Assembly: GCA_014706295.1 (NCBI GenBank)
Contig: JACSVZ010000038.1
Coordinates: forward strand, 1,178,001-1,242,000
Length of the DNA stretch: 64,000 nucleotides
Direction of reading: 5' to 3'
Source of the DNA: Lycocorax pyrrhopterus obiensis
Taxonomy: Eukaryota > Chordata > Aves > Passeriformes > Paradisaeidae
The notes under the pieces are model-generated. The model did no database searches. It worked only from the letters and a program-made list of their open reading frames with translations, and was not told the origin of the DNA. A program made the position numbers and the translations under genes. Below are positions 34,698-45,500 of the stretch, in pieces (positions within the stretch are counted from its first letter, which is position 1; every line of letters begins with the position of its first letter).

Positions 34698-37600
34698 CTG
34701 GAACACATGAAGCTAAATCAGTGACTCTGAAGGACAGTAAGTCTGATTCAGCCCAAAGACTTCATGCCTGGACATTTGCATCTTTCTCCTACTATGCCCC
34801 CACCAGAAGACAAAAAATGTAAAATGTGAATTTTCTTCTCAAAAGCAAGAATTGGGAGGAGAGATGGGGCAGTTTGCAGGAGGGGGAGATGAGTGGCTTA
34901 ATGGTCTATTAATCTTCAGACTCTAATCTCTTCTGGGGCAATGAAGGAAGGAAAGGACATTGGTCATACTTTATCTCTTCCTCATCCTCCAGTGATGCTT
35001 TGTATTTGTTGTCAGAATAGTTGAGGAGAAAACCCTTCTCTGAGCTACTTGTACCTTCTCAAGGATGATACATTTGCAGGGTTGTTACTTAAGACAGTTT
35101 CCAGTTCACTGTCCTGTCTCCCGGGTTTCTCCACTCCTACATATCTGCACTTCCCAATTCTATTCTTGCTCACTGAAATTCTCAGCTGAAGTGTCAGAGA
35201 ACGGCACACTGAAGTGGCTCACTTGGAGTACAAAACCAACCCCAAACATCCTACTTAGACTGGAGGCAGGGCAGGGACAGAAACACAGATGACTGCTACA
35301 AAGAGAATTACACTTAGTGCTACCAAACCCTCAGTTAATCCTCCTACAGACTGTGTTCTGGATATATTCTGGCAAGGTCTGTAGATTTTCCTCTGAACAT
35401 TTAGTCAAGTCTTTTCACCCAATTGTTGTGATTACCTTTGAAGCCCTTTATTCATTTGCTGAGACACTTCTTTAAGCTCTTTCAGTGCACTAAGTGCTTC
35501 TGCACTATCTTCTGAGTGGTTTGGCATAACTTCTGTCAGAAGCTCCTGCGTGATCGTTAATTGCTTTTCCAGTTCATCTGGAAGACGAGATGTTAAAGGT
35601 ATTATTCAAAATGCAGTGGGCACCAGTTAATACAAGATATTAACAGCCAGAGTAACCCAGAGACAGGTGAACTAGATGCCAGAATACTGTTCAGTTTTCA
35701 CAAAACCACCGTGAAACTGTGAAAGCCAAATTATTTTTCACTATTGTGACTAGCACCAGCAACAGGCTACTAAAATTGCTAATCAAGCTCTCATTTAGAG
35801 TATGTCAAAGATTTTAAACACAAATGTAAGAGAAAAAACAAGGTTTAGACACCCAAAATTCCCTGGCCAGCTTCATGTATTGCTGTTGGCATGTACCCCC
35901 CTATGAAATTTATTCAGTCATTTCCTTCAACAATCACAAACAAAAAAATGGAGCTATTCCTTTCTAGTCTTCTTACAAGAATTCTAAGTTCTTCAATAAA
36001 CGTTTTGCATTTGTCTTAAAGTGCAAGATTATTGTAAATGGTTTAAGAATCTTGTTTTTTGCAGACCAGCAGTTTAAAAGGGTAACTTTTTGTTCAGACT
36101 TCAATACAAAATGCATGTACTGATTCATTAAACATTCTCTGATTCAAGGCAGCACACAATAATATTTAAACTCCAGTTCTGCAAGAAACATGAGTAAGAA
36201 GTCTACCCAGGTGACTCTGTCCCTCAAACACAGAAGCAAGAAGAGATCACAGCATTCCTGCAACTTGTTTACACAGCAGGAACAAGAGAAGAAAAGGAAT
36301 GCCATGAATACAGTTAAAATGTATAGAAACCTGCTAAAGAACGTGTATATAAAGACTGAGCTAGAAAGTTGATTTCTTCTCTGCTGCAACATAAAAAACT
36401 GTGTAGTTAAGTGGTTAAACAGAGACAAGAATTACACATAGCACAACATGTGACTATTGCTGCACCCCAGTGTCCACACAAGCTCTAAGAGCACACAAAG
36501 CTCCTCCAGTGGCCACAGACAGACGTAGCAATAACAGTGCGAGAAGCTTTTTTAGCATAAACCCACTATATCTGAAAGCAAATTTGATAAATCAAATTTT
36601 CATACCAAGGTAGGCTTGCTTATCTCCTTCTATGTGAATGTTCTTTATGGGTAATTCATGTCTCGTAGCATCCAGGGAAGCTGCAAAGCTTTTATATTGC
36701 TCTTTAAACTGTTCACAGACAGCAACAAGGGGAGACAGCACTTCTATCTGAAAGAGACACACACGAAACCAACACTTTTCCAAAAGCACTTCTTTTGTAA
36801 TTGCACACCTGGCTCACTACAGAAAAATACATTCATTAATTATTCATCAGAAACCTGTCTTCTTACAACTAGGCCAGAACTACTTGTGGCTAACACATAC
36901 AAACAAGACAAACAAACATCAGAAGATGCTCACTTCTCATTAAGGGGTGGCATCACAGCTCTAACCAAAACTGGAGTTGCCTAAGTGCAGGATGTTCACG
37001 TGGTTTTGGGTACTTTCATCTCCTGTGCATCACCCAGACCCTGCCCTGGCAGCCACTGCAATCTCTGCCCTTGCCCAAGAGCTCCAGCCTCTCCTTCCTG
37101 CCTGTCCAAGAGGGACAACACAACAGTGACAAAGGCATCTGCTCAGGTACTGCAGAGCATTACAGGCCTCAACAGGAAGGAGATACCTGTTTTCTTTAAG
37201 ATGCATAAATTGTACCCCTGCAAGCCACAGAAGCAGAGAAATTTCCTCTGGATAAAGGACTACTTCATAAATAAGTTTGTGTAACTATCAGAGAAGCATA
37301 AATCCTACTAAAACTTACTTGTTTGTCTAATGTTTCATTGAGCTTCTCCTCTCTCTCCTCGAGCAGAATTTCACGTTTCAGCTCCCAGAGCTTCTCCTGT
37401 TGTCTCTGCTTTTCTTCGCACAACATTAGCAAGTTTTTTTCTGCTTTTTCCTCCATCTCAGCAACTTTTTTTTCTGCCTATTACATCCCAAAAATATTCA
37501 CAATTAAAGCAGTGCTACATCCAAGCAATTAACATATTCTGAATAAACAAATGCAAGCCTCAGACCAAGCCAAAGAGTTTCAATTAATGAACAGGAGACC

Positions 37601-40600
37601 TCACACAGAACATCAGAGTTAAAGACCCCCCCAAGACTCTTGCCCCACCCCTGCTCCTTTTTGTAAAGGAAAATACACACACACAGCACTGAGGGAACAA
37701 AGTCACTGCTACAGCCTTGAACTCCAGACAGACTCACAGAAAAACTTTTCCCAAAACGTCTGCATCCCCCTAACTCCTAAGAACCACCACTAGCTTAAAA
37801 AACTGGCACTGAATTCACTCTAAGAGTTTTCATAGCAAGTCTTATGATTTTACAGATCATAAACATATACAGTCACAAAAACTTTAACTTCTACAGGTCA
37901 GGAAGCATTTAAGAAATTAAATAATGCCTCAATATCAAGTTCTATCTGAAACACCAAATACTTGACTAACTCTCACCCTTATTCTTAGGTAAGTTAAAAG
38001 CAGTGTCTCAGATTCCAGCTCTTCCATCGGATCCCAAAAATCAGTTTCCTTCAGAAAAGAAAAGAATATTCTACATCAATTGTTTTTTCAGCGATCAAAT
38101 TAATTACCAAATAAATTACCAATAGTCCAATTCGAGCCTGGAAGCAACACCAACAACAGGCAGCTTGATGAGACAAGTTTGTGGGTTTAAACACTCATGT
38201 TAATTAAAAAAACCTCCTTGTTCCACCACCTTTTATAACATTTTCAGCAGACTTTCATAATTCTGGTTAAGAATTTGAAGTTTCAGTGCTACACTGAATG
38301 AGATCCCTAAATAAGGCACTTTATATTAGATGGAAGCAGTGTTAGTTCTCAGAACAAAAATGCCAGGAAATACTTAAAGATAATGTGATATAATTAAAGA
38401 GTATGGGCAGGAATGCAAGAAGAATCCACCTGAGGAGATGCAATAATTGGAACAGATTCTTTACCACAAGGAATGGAAGGAAAGCTCTGCTCAGTGTCCA
38501 GATATCTGATAAACACACCAAACATTGCCAGCAGTAGAACTGACTTCTTCAAGGAGGCTTTAGATCATCCCAGGACCTTAGCTGTAACTTGGATTCAAGA
38601 TAAACAGAAAACCTTTGTTTCAAAATAAATATCCTTACCAGTGAAAGCAGTGAGACTCACCTCATCAGTCGCTTCAGTTACTGTCTGTGTCTCTGAATCT
38701 CCTTCTGAAGCAGATTCTGAATGAGAACTCTTCTTGGGGTCAGTTTTACCTGCATCACAACAAGAAAGTTAGTGTGCTCTTCTGTCCAGGTCTACAGACC
38801 ATCAGGTTCTTTAAAGGCAGAGATAATTTCAAAATTATTGTGTATCAGTAAAGAAGATCTGAGCTCTATTTCTGGCTCTAATATACTCATGAGCAGATAT
38901 GGATCACGTGAGTATTTAGCTTCAAGTGACAAACAGGTGTGATCCCCTTTTCAGAAGGGCTGACACCCACTTGTTATAGGAACAAAGACTCAAGAGTACT
39001 TTATTCTTTACTTTTTGACTTTAAACAAAAACAGAGCACCCAAAAGATACTACAATCGAGAGGTTAATTTAATCTCCAAAGGTCTTAGTACCTCTGCTTA
39101 AAATCTTTCTGTGAATATACAAGAATACAACAATTTCTTATCCCCAGGTTTCAGCACATGCATTAAAAATAAAAAAACCCAGAAATAGAGTATGAATGGA
39201 AATTTACCATTAATAGCAGAAATATCAAGGTCGGGTAGCTTCATTTTTCCTTCATCTAATAAAGTGGACTGCAAGTTACCCTTCTCAAAACCACTCTGAT
39301 TTAATGAGCTGTGGTCAACACCTGTAGAAAGAAGCTGTTATCAGACTAAAAGAATTAGAACAGGTTCAGCACAAGTTCACAATTCCAAGCTGTAGAGGCC
39401 CAGGGAAGCTGATTTGGTCGCATCCCCCCACTCACACCCCACTATGACCTGAGAAATGCTCGTTAGACCTCGGCCTTGATGAACTGCACTTGGATAAGGC
39501 CCCCTTGAGCTTATCAGAAACACTCTCTGTTCCCAGGAATGTCTAATGAGCACTTGTTTTCTAAGGAACAGCATTAAAAACTTATTTTTCTTGAACCTCC
39601 AAAGAAAGTTAGCAACTGGAATTGTGGCCAGAATGGAAAATTATTATGACTAAAGCCCACTCTCTAATGACCCCATAAACAGCAGTTCAAAGTGAGACCC
39701 TTTGAGGTCCCAATTCACAGAAAACAAGGGAATAATTTGTCTCAAACACCAATAACTGGATGGCTGTGGAGACAACCAAGGACTGTCAGTAATACCAGAC
39801 AGGAATTGTTGGTAATAACAAAATAAATAAAAATGGACGGTTTTGCAGACAGAGATTTTCAGTCACTCACACTTAGTTTAACAGAAAGATTAAATAAAAA
39901 AAGCGGAGTAATGGTGAGGGCATAGGAAAAGAACAGTTCAAAACCTTGTGCAAAAGGCATGAAAGATTTATTTTAGACAACCCAATCACTCAATTCCAGA
40001 TCCAGGACCTGGTTTCTCTTAGTCCCACATCAAGTTTCTTAATTTCCTTTGCATAGAAATAATAACTGTCAGGGATGCAAGTAACACAAAATATCAATAT
40101 CTTAGAGTTGTTAAGAGTTTCATAGGCTGGAAACACAAAAGAATAGCTTTCAAACACTGGTAAAACCTACCAGCAGAAGTTTTGTGTTTCTGAGAAAGAA
40201 CTGATCTTGCTTCAGTTCTAGAAGACGGCAGAGAAGCATTTGATGAAGAGGAACTTGATGAAGCATCCTGACAATAGAGAAACAGCTAAGACAGAACAAA
40301 ATCTGCAATATATCTTACCTTCAACTTAAATGCTGACAATAAACAACTAAATCCCAGGGGATCCTGGTGCTTTGCAAGTCACCGAGTACAGTCCCAAGCT
40401 CCCACCTAGTAACACACCACAACTCCCTCATAACCCCAGCAGAGTCGGTTTTCCCCCAGGTTTCGCTGCCACACGTCCAAGCCGATCTCACACCTTTTCT
40501 GTCTTTCGCTGAGCGACGCCTGAGCTCGGCAGTCTCGGCGCCTTCTTGCTGTCTTTCTTACCGAACTGCAGGTAACGAGACTGCACGACTCTTCCTCCTG

Positions 40601-40794
40601 AAAGAGCGGTAAAGAGAGCTCAGCCGGGCCCACCGCGGTGCTTCCCGCCTCAGGTCGGATCCCCACCTCGGCCTAAGCAGCCGGGCCGGGCTCCCGCCTC
40701 AGGCAGAGCGGGTTCGCCCTCGCCCCACGCTACCTTTCCGCTTAGTTTTAGGCGCTTCTTCGCCCGCTGCCGTGTCGCTGCCCCCCGAGGACAT
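34577..40794 (-). CDS. HAUS8: HAUS8, complete coding region (10 exons, gene-level span)
   Basis: HAUS augmin-like complex subunit 8 (Hice1), a coiled-coil protein whose N-terminus binds microtubules. Augmin recruits gamma-tubulin to spindle microtubules to nucleate branches. Seen: 10 exons in continuous frame with GT-AG sites encode 366 residues. The N-terminal part is Ser/Lys/Arg-rich with G-R-V-V-Q-S-R-Y-L-Q-F; the middle has D-L-D-I-S-A-I-N; exons 6-9 are heptad-rich coiled coil (A-E-K-N-L-L-M-L-C); then T-R-H-E-L-P-I-K; the end is K-R-W-Y-F-N. These match human HAUS8 segment by segment. Human HAUS8 is about 410 residues and runs on past the WYFN segment, so this C-terminus is shorter. Position between CPAMD8 and MYO9B agrees with human 19p13.11. 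Confidence 0.93.
35436..35577 (-). CDS. HAUS8: HAUS8 coding exon 9
   Basis: Residues 280-326 plus part of 327: L-T-I-T-Q-E-L-L-T-E-V and L-K-E-L-K-E-V-S, C-terminal coiled coil. Acceptor TTCCAG; donor GTAATC; leaves in phase 2. Confidence 0.91.
36606..36747 (-). CDS. HAUS8: HAUS8 coding exon 8
   Basis: Residues 233-279: I-E-V-L-S-P-L, F-K-E-Q-Y-K-S-F-A, and D-A-T-R-H-E-L-P-I, all HAUS8 landmarks. Acceptor TTTCAG; donor GTATGA; leaves in phase 1. Confidence 0.93.
37319..37477 (-). CDS. HAUS8: HAUS8 coding exon 7 (coiled coil)
   Basis: 53 codons, residues 180-232, strongly coiled coil: A-E-K-N-L-L-M-L-C-E-E-K, then L-W-E-L-K-R-E-I-L-L-E, ending L-D-K-Q. Acceptor TAATAG was chosen because the alternative AG five bases further breaks the frame. 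Donor GTAAGT. Confidence 0.91.
37977..38048 (-). CDS. HAUS8: HAUS8 coding exon 6
   Basis: 24 codons, residues 156-179: D-P-M-E-E-L-E-S-E-T-L-L-L-T-Y-L, start of the coiled coil. Acceptor TGAAG; donor GTGAGA; phase 0 on both sides. Confidence 0.87.
38661..38749 (-). CDS. HAUS8: HAUS8 coding exon 5
   Basis: Residues 126-155, acidic and Ser-rich linker (S-H-S-E-S-A-S-E-G-D-S-E-T). Acceptor TGCAG; donor GTGAGT; ends in phase 0. Confidence 0.85.
39208..39321 (-). CDS. HAUS8: HAUS8 coding exon 4
   Basis: Residues 88-125, with N-L-Q-S-T-L-L-D-E and P-D-L-D-I-S-A-I-N, landmarks shared with human HAUS8. Acceptor CTACAG; donor GTAAAT; phase 1 both sides. Confidence 0.92.
40171..40267 (-). CDS. HAUS8: HAUS8 coding exon 3
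   Basis: Residues 56-87, a Ser-rich low-complexity start (seven Ser in a row) and Q-K-H-K-T-S-A. Acceptor TGTCAG; donor GTAGGT; phase 0 in, phase 1 out. Confidence 0.85.
40494..40597 (-). CDS. HAUS8: HAUS8 coding exon 2
   Basis: Residues 21-55, starting G-G-R-V-V-Q-S-R-Y-L-Q-F-G-K-K, the conserved N-terminal microtubule-binding segment. Acceptor TTTCAG; donor GTGTGA; ends in phase 0. Confidence 0.9.
40734..40794 (-). CDS. HAUS8: HAUS8 coding exon 1
   Basis: ATG at 40794-40792 with A at -3. Residues 1-20 (M-S-S-G-G-S-D-T-A-A-G, then K-T-K-R-K), phase 1 out, donor GTAGCG. Inside a CpG-rich block. Confidence 0.88.
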
Positions 40795-40877
40795 CGTGCC
40801 AAGGCAGCGGCGGGCGGGCGAGGGGTCGGGCGGGGGTCGCTCCCCCTCAACCCTGAGCCGCCTCAGCCGCCATCGCG

Positions 40878-40883
40878 TTTGAA
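40878..40883 (+). promoter_or_regulatory. CHR-like TTTGAA element, HAUS8 promoter
   Basis: TTTGAA directly after CGCG matches the cell-cycle homology region sequence used by MuvB/DREAM at G2/M genes, which would suit a mitotic gene. The hexamer is short and lies in reverse orientation relative to HAUS8, so this is a weak call. Confidence 0.35.
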
Positions 40884-40887
40884 TCAC

Positions 40888-40898
40888 TGCGCATGCGC
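40888..40898. promoter_or_regulatory. NRF1-type site, HAUS8 promoter
   Basis: TGCGCATGCGC contains the core palindrome GCGCATGCGC bound by NRF1 at many CpG-island promoters. Binding is inferred from sequence only. Confidence 0.7.
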
Positions 40899-41114
40899 GC
40901 ACCGCGACGGGGAAGAGGTGGGGTGGCAGCGCGCCCCGTGGCGGCGCGGAGGAATGGAACGAGCCCAGGCCTAGGGGCTCAACCGCGGGGGGGCTGCGAT
41001 GCCTTTTAAATAAAGCCATAAAGGAGAGTCTGGCAACTTCTGCAGCACGGCTGGCCCTAAAAGTGCTCCTTGCCTCAGGCCTTTGGCGGGAGGTAGGTTC
41101 AGCTAGTGAAATCT

Positions 41115-41596
41115 GTTTCTGGGCTCCTCAGTACAAGAAAGACAAGGAGCTACTGGAGAGGATCCAGCAGAGGCCACAAAGGTGATGAGGAGTCAGGAGC
41201 ATCTCAGACGAGGAGAGACTGTGGGGCTGAGCCTGGTTAGTCCAGAGAAGAGAAGGCTGAGAGAGGATCCCATCAATCCATACGAATATCTCCAAGGGGG
41301 GTGCAGAGAGGATGGTGCCACTGCTCAGTCGTGCCCAGTGACAGGACGAGGAGTAATGGGCACAAACTGAAACACAAAACAAACACCTCAACATGAGGAA
41401 GAACTTCTTTACGCTGAGGGTGGCCGAGCACTGGAACAGCTGCCCAAGAGAGGCTGTGGAGTCTCCCTCTCTGGAGACGTCCCAAACCCATCTGGACGCG
41501 TTCCTGTGTCACCTGCTCCGGGTGACCCCGCTTTGGCAGGGGGGTTGGACTGGGTGATCCCTACAGGTCCTATCCCACCCAAACAATTCTGTGAAC
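41115..41596 (+). mobile_element. CR1 LINE 3' end between HAUS8 and MYO9B promoters
   Basis: About 480 bp of CR1 tail in sense orientation: GGAGCTACTGGAGAGGATCC, GAGAAGAGAAGGCTGAGAG, ATGAGGAAGAACTTCTTTAC, GCACTGGAACAGCTGCCC, GGGGGGTTGGACTGGGTGAT, ending CAATTCTGTGAAC. 5'-truncated, no open pol frame. Base composition differs sharply from the CpG-rich flanks. Confidence 0.92.
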
Positions 41597-41952
41597 GCAG
41601 GCACGCCAGCCTGTAATCTCGGGAGCTTCTGTATCGCCCCAGTTCTGACAGACCGAGCACGAGCCACCTCACCACCCCTGCAGCGGGAGCCCTCACAGCG
41701 GCGGGCGGCGAGCTCCCGGCCCAACACGGCACCGGGGTTCTTTGGTTTTGACAAGAATCCACCCCCGCTGCCTCAGACAGACAGCACCTGGCTGCTGCCG
41801 CCGCCCAGCTGCGCCAGGAGCCGCGGCGGGGGCGAGAACCAGGCTCGGGGCTCGAACCCGGGCTCCCCCGAGCACCGCCCGCCACATCCCCTCCATTCCC
41901 CCCAGCCCGTGGGCGCTGCTCCGCGCCCCCGCCCCGGCCCTGCCGCGGGACG

Positions 41953-41962
41953 GCGCATGCGC
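41953..41962. promoter_or_regulatory. NRF1-type site, MYO9B promoter
   Basis: Perfect GCGCATGCGC palindrome, the same core as in the HAUS8 promoter about 1.06 kb away. Confidence 0.68.
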
Positions 41963-42009
41963 GGGGCCTGCGGCAGCGCTGAATGGGCGCGCCCCGGCCC
42001 CCCCCCCAC

Positions 42010-42018
42010 CCGGAAGTG
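42010..42018 (+). promoter_or_regulatory. ETS/GABP-type site, MYO9B promoter
   Basis: CCGGAAGTG within ACCCGGAAGTGGCG, a high-affinity ETS-family match, close to the likely transcription start. It lies about 60 bases before the inferred exon 1 donor. Confidence 0.62.
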
Positions 42019-42078
42019 GCGCGCGCGGGGCCTGTGGGGGTGGCGGGGCCGGGCGGCCGCGCTTCGACACCGGCGCAG
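42019..42078 (+). other. MYO9B: MYO9B non-coding exon 1 (3' end inferred)
   Basis: GGCGCAG followed by GTAACG is a good donor at 42079 at the end of the CpG island. The coding exon at 50198 begins with its own acceptor 57 bases before the ATG, so an upstream untranslated exon is required. The 5' limit given is a guess. Confidence 0.5.
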
Positions 42079-42229
42079 GTAACGGGCCCGGCGTTGCTCT
42101 TCTCCCTGCTCCACATCCCTCCCAAGCTCCCCTGCCTCCTGCTCCTTCCCTATGGGATACCCAGCGCTGTGGTGGCGGTGCCTCGCAGGGACTGGGTCTC
42201 GCACTGGGCGCTGTGGGGCGGCCGGGGCA

Positions 42230-42390
42230 GTTCTGAGGGGGCGTGTGGGGGTCGGTTCTGAGGGGGCGTGTGGGGGTCGGCCTTGAGAGGATCTGGGAGA
42301 GTCGGTGCTTTGGGGCAGATCTGAGGGAGTGTGTGAGGGTCGGCTCTGAGGAGGTTTCTGGGGTTCATCTCTGAGGGATGTCTGGGGTTC
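42230..42390. repeat. Degenerate GGGTCGG/TTCTGAGG tandem repeat
   Basis: Several diverged copies of a roughly 25-bp unit (TTCTGAGGGGGCGTGTGGGG and relatives) in MYO9B intron 1, next to the CpG island. The first two copies are nearly identical, the later ones decay. Confidence 0.68.
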
Positions 42391-42426
42391 AGTACCCGGC
42401 CGGGGCAGCCGCAGGGCTCCGCCGCC

Positions 42427-42559
42427 GCCCTCAGGAGCTCGGGGCCGGAGCGGTTCTCTGAGACGCCCTCAGGAGCTCGGGGCCGGAGCGGTTCTCTGAG
42501 ACGCCCTCAGGAGCTCGGGGCCGGAGCGGTTCTCTGAGACGCCCTCAGGAGCTCGGGGC
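42427..42559. repeat. 38-bp minisatellite in MYO9B intron 1
   Basis: Three full identical copies of a 38-bp unit starting at 42427, 42465 and 42503 (GCCCTCAGGAGCTCGGGG, then CCGGAGCGGTTCTCTGAGAC), plus a partial fourth at 42541. CpG-rich, with identical copies. Confidence 0.93.
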
Positions 42560-45500
42560 TGTGCCCGGCGCGGGGCAGATGTGGTGCTGCTGACTGACTT
42601 TGTGTCAGCTGTGCCCAAGGAGCTGGAGGTGCCCAGGGGAAGGGAAGTATCTGACGCCCGGCTGTGCCTCCCGTCTCTCGGGCAGAGCCTGCCCGCTGAG
42701 CAGGGCACGGTGTTACTTCCATCTCCTGTTTCTTCCGTCTCCTGCTTGTGATCTTTCAGCCACCCAGTGTTCTGCTTTTTCGTGTGATGTCTCTGACTCT
42801 CGGTATGAACAGCCTGTAATCTTTCAGACAAATATCTCATGATCTTTCAAAAAATTCGTTAAAACTCTCAGGGTTCTTTTGTTTCTTTGTGTTATTTTTG
42901 GGCAGCTCTTGACAGTTGGTGCTGCTGCTGTGCTGAGGTCGTGCTTTATCGTGATTACTGTCGTTGTCCAATTGACTCATGCCTCTGTGTGTATGTCGAT
43001 AGTGCTTTGTCTTTTTGGCAAGCTTGGTTTTGCAATCTCTGGGAAGTAAAACTTTTGCAAGCTAGGAACATCCTTTGTTACATGTTTCTAGACTAAAAGT
43101 ATCGGACTACTATCTTGGCTCATGGCTATCGTGGCCATAGGGTTGATACAGGTATGTGCGATCCTAGTGGAAGATGAATTCCCAGTATCATTTTAGCTTT
43201 GTTTTCTATTACTCTGTAAGTATTTTGGCAAAATTCTTACCCAGCTTTATTTGCAATTCGTGTTTGTGAAAAGCGAGAAGCACTTTGGATGCAAATGAGC
43301 TCAGCATTCTTTGATTTCACCTTCTGGAAATGGGTCGAAGTGGAGCAAAGGGCTGGAGATGATCTCAAGCTCCTGGCAGATGCAATTAGCCTTTCAAAGA
43401 TGTCATCAGCATCCTCCCACGGTACTCCTAGAGGTGGATCGGTATCGGTGTGTCTGCCAAGCTGTTTGCAAATAAGTTTGTCATGGGTAATTAGGAGCTC
43501 TTTGATTTCAGGCCTGTTAGCTGGAATCCATGGCTGAAGAACTTGCCCTAAAGTAACAGCGTGGGGTAACCCTGCATTCCAGTTTAGGATGTTGGTGTCA
43601 CACCCAGCAAGTTTTAGTCAGCCCTGGGTGTCTTTAACTCAGAATCTTGTCAGGAACAAATCCATTTTAAGTAGGAGAAGCAGCTTGGGGAGCTTTTAAT
43701 GCATATTTGTGTTAGCTCCAAGATTCATTTTGGCTTTTAGAAAAGAGTTCATCTTGATTATTTTTGTCTTTGCACTGCTGTGGGGTTCTCTGCCTGCCCT
43801 GCATCTGAAGTCCAGTAACGTTGTGCTTTTCAGGATGATGCATCTGAGGCCACTTCCTCAATCTTTAGTTCTTACTTAGTCACAAAACTCGGGAGTTATT
43901 GCAGTACTGCAAAGTATTTTGTAGAACTGTACAGTTTGGGGCTTGGTATTTTTTTTGTTACTGTGCTTGAACGTTCATCTCAACAAAAAGCTTTTTCACA
44001 AGTTGAATGTTGCAGCTCCTGCAGTGACAGCTGCCTGCACAAACTGTCCATTCCCAGTGGGAAGACTCCCAGGTTTTGGGCTCTTCTGTGGAACCCAAAA
44101 CGTTTATGGAACTAAATAATTTAGGAAGAGTAAATGCAACTGATGAAAGATTTAAACGAGGTTCACCTAGAAAGGAGTACTCTGTGCAGACAGTTTTCTG
44201 ACCCATAGTGATTCAAACATTAGACCTCTTGAATAATCCTGTGCATGAATAACATGTTTGACTCACATGCACACTGAGGCTAAATATGGCCTTTCCTCAG
44301 CTAGAAGGTCAAAGGGCAGGATTTGCATATCCTAGGCATTTAAAAAGGAAGAATTCCTAAAAAATGCAACAGTATTGGCTGTTGCAACAGTTAAGGAAAA
44401 GAGTGAAAGACTCTGATACAACAAAAAGTTTGTGGCTCAGTGCTTTTTTTTGTATTTGAAGGCTGAAGGTGTTTATCACATTTCTAAGAAACAAGGTCTG
44501 TTTATGCTAATATCAAGAAGTAAAGCCTGAGATAAGGGTTTATTTTTCTAATAGAAGGACTAGGAATGTCTTTATATCACAAAATGAAAACTCAAAGGTT
44601 TTATCTGTAGTATATTGTGTTTTCTTGGTGTATCAAGTGACTTAAGCGTGGCTTGTGCTTTTATCAAGGCTTTATTGTGTTGTGTGTCTCTGATTACCAA
44701 ATGAAACTCAATGCGGATTCCAGAAAAATCTGCCCTTTCTATAAAGACCAATGATATTAAACAATAAAAGTGTTTTTAAAGATATTTTTGACATGTGTAC
44801 ATTCTGTTCACACAAAAGTTCAACCTGAAGTTTCTTTAAAAAGTTTCTCATCGGTGTAAATGCAGCATTAGAGCAGTGAGACTTTGATTTCTTTTGTTGA
44901 CAGCTGTAGTGCTGTTAAGGAAAAAATTAAGAAAGCTACAAAAGGTGGTAGAATGGCCCCCAAGGTTTTTTTGGCTTACATTCTTTACCTCTGACCCTTT
45001 CAATTGTTTTGCCTTGATTCCTCAACAGGGCCACATTTTCTGAATCATACTCCCATGTCCATCTGTAACTCTGTGACATCACACTTTTTATAAGATGATA
45101 ACATTTATAAGGTAATAACATCTAATGTCACTGTAAAGCCTGATAAGGTATCTGTGTTTTGAGGTGGAATTGTGCATTTGAGTCATTCAGAGGAAGTGAA
45201 GTCTGCATCAGGGGTGGTTTAGGGCGTGAATTGGGATCAGGGTCCCAGGAGCAGGTAACTGAGAAGGAACTGCCTGTGACAAAAGTAATTTCTTTGACTT
45301 TTTCCTGTGTTGCACTGCATTGCAGTCCAGCTTCTCCTTTGTCAGGCACTCTGGGGCAGTAACTTTCCTGGCAGGGTTGATTGCAAAGAGTAGTAACACA
45401 TGTGTTGTAATTTTTGTGTGGTCCATTCAGAACTCCCCCTTTTGGAGTAGAAAATCCAAGGGTTTTTGGTTAAAGAAAACCAAGGATCTGAAATCATTTA

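Larger units (their letters stand above)
34698..37976 (-). other. HAUS8: HAUS8 introns 6 to 9
   Basis: Introns at 37478-37976, 36748-37318, 35578-36605 and 34698-35435. AT-rich, with nothing recognised beyond the splice sites. Confidence 0.6.
38049..40170 (-). other. HAUS8: HAUS8 introns 3, 4 and 5
   Basis: Introns between exons 3-6 (39322-40170, 38750-39207, 38049-38660). I found no repeat of a named family, no RNA gene and no extra exon. Confidence 0.6.
40580..41000. promoter_or_regulatory. HAUS8: CpG-rich promoter block of HAUS8
   Basis: GC- and CpG-rich block over HAUS8 exon 1 and upstream sequence. Contains a palindromic NRF1-type site TGCGCATGCGC at 40888-40898 and a TTTGAA hexamer at 40878-40883, about 85-105 bases upstream of the ATG. 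Confidence 0.78.
41640..42250. promoter_or_regulatory. MYO9B: CpG-rich promoter block of MYO9B
   Basis: Very CpG-rich block containing an NRF1-type palindrome GCGCATGCGC (41953-41962) and an ETS/GABP-type CCGGAAGTG (42010-42018). It ends in the donor of the inferred MYO9B first exon. Open frames over both strands here reflect GC-rich composition rather than genes. Confidence 0.78.

Noticed and set aside
38390..38600. Possible old retroelement in HAUS8 intron 5
   Set aside because: Phrases such as GGAACAGATTCTTTACC loosely recall a CR1 tail, but the match is too weak to call.
41409..42236. Long overlapping open frames on both strands in the MYO9B CpG block and CR1 tail
   Set aside because: They arise from GC-rich composition and pass straight through the CR1 boundary; no recognisable domain.
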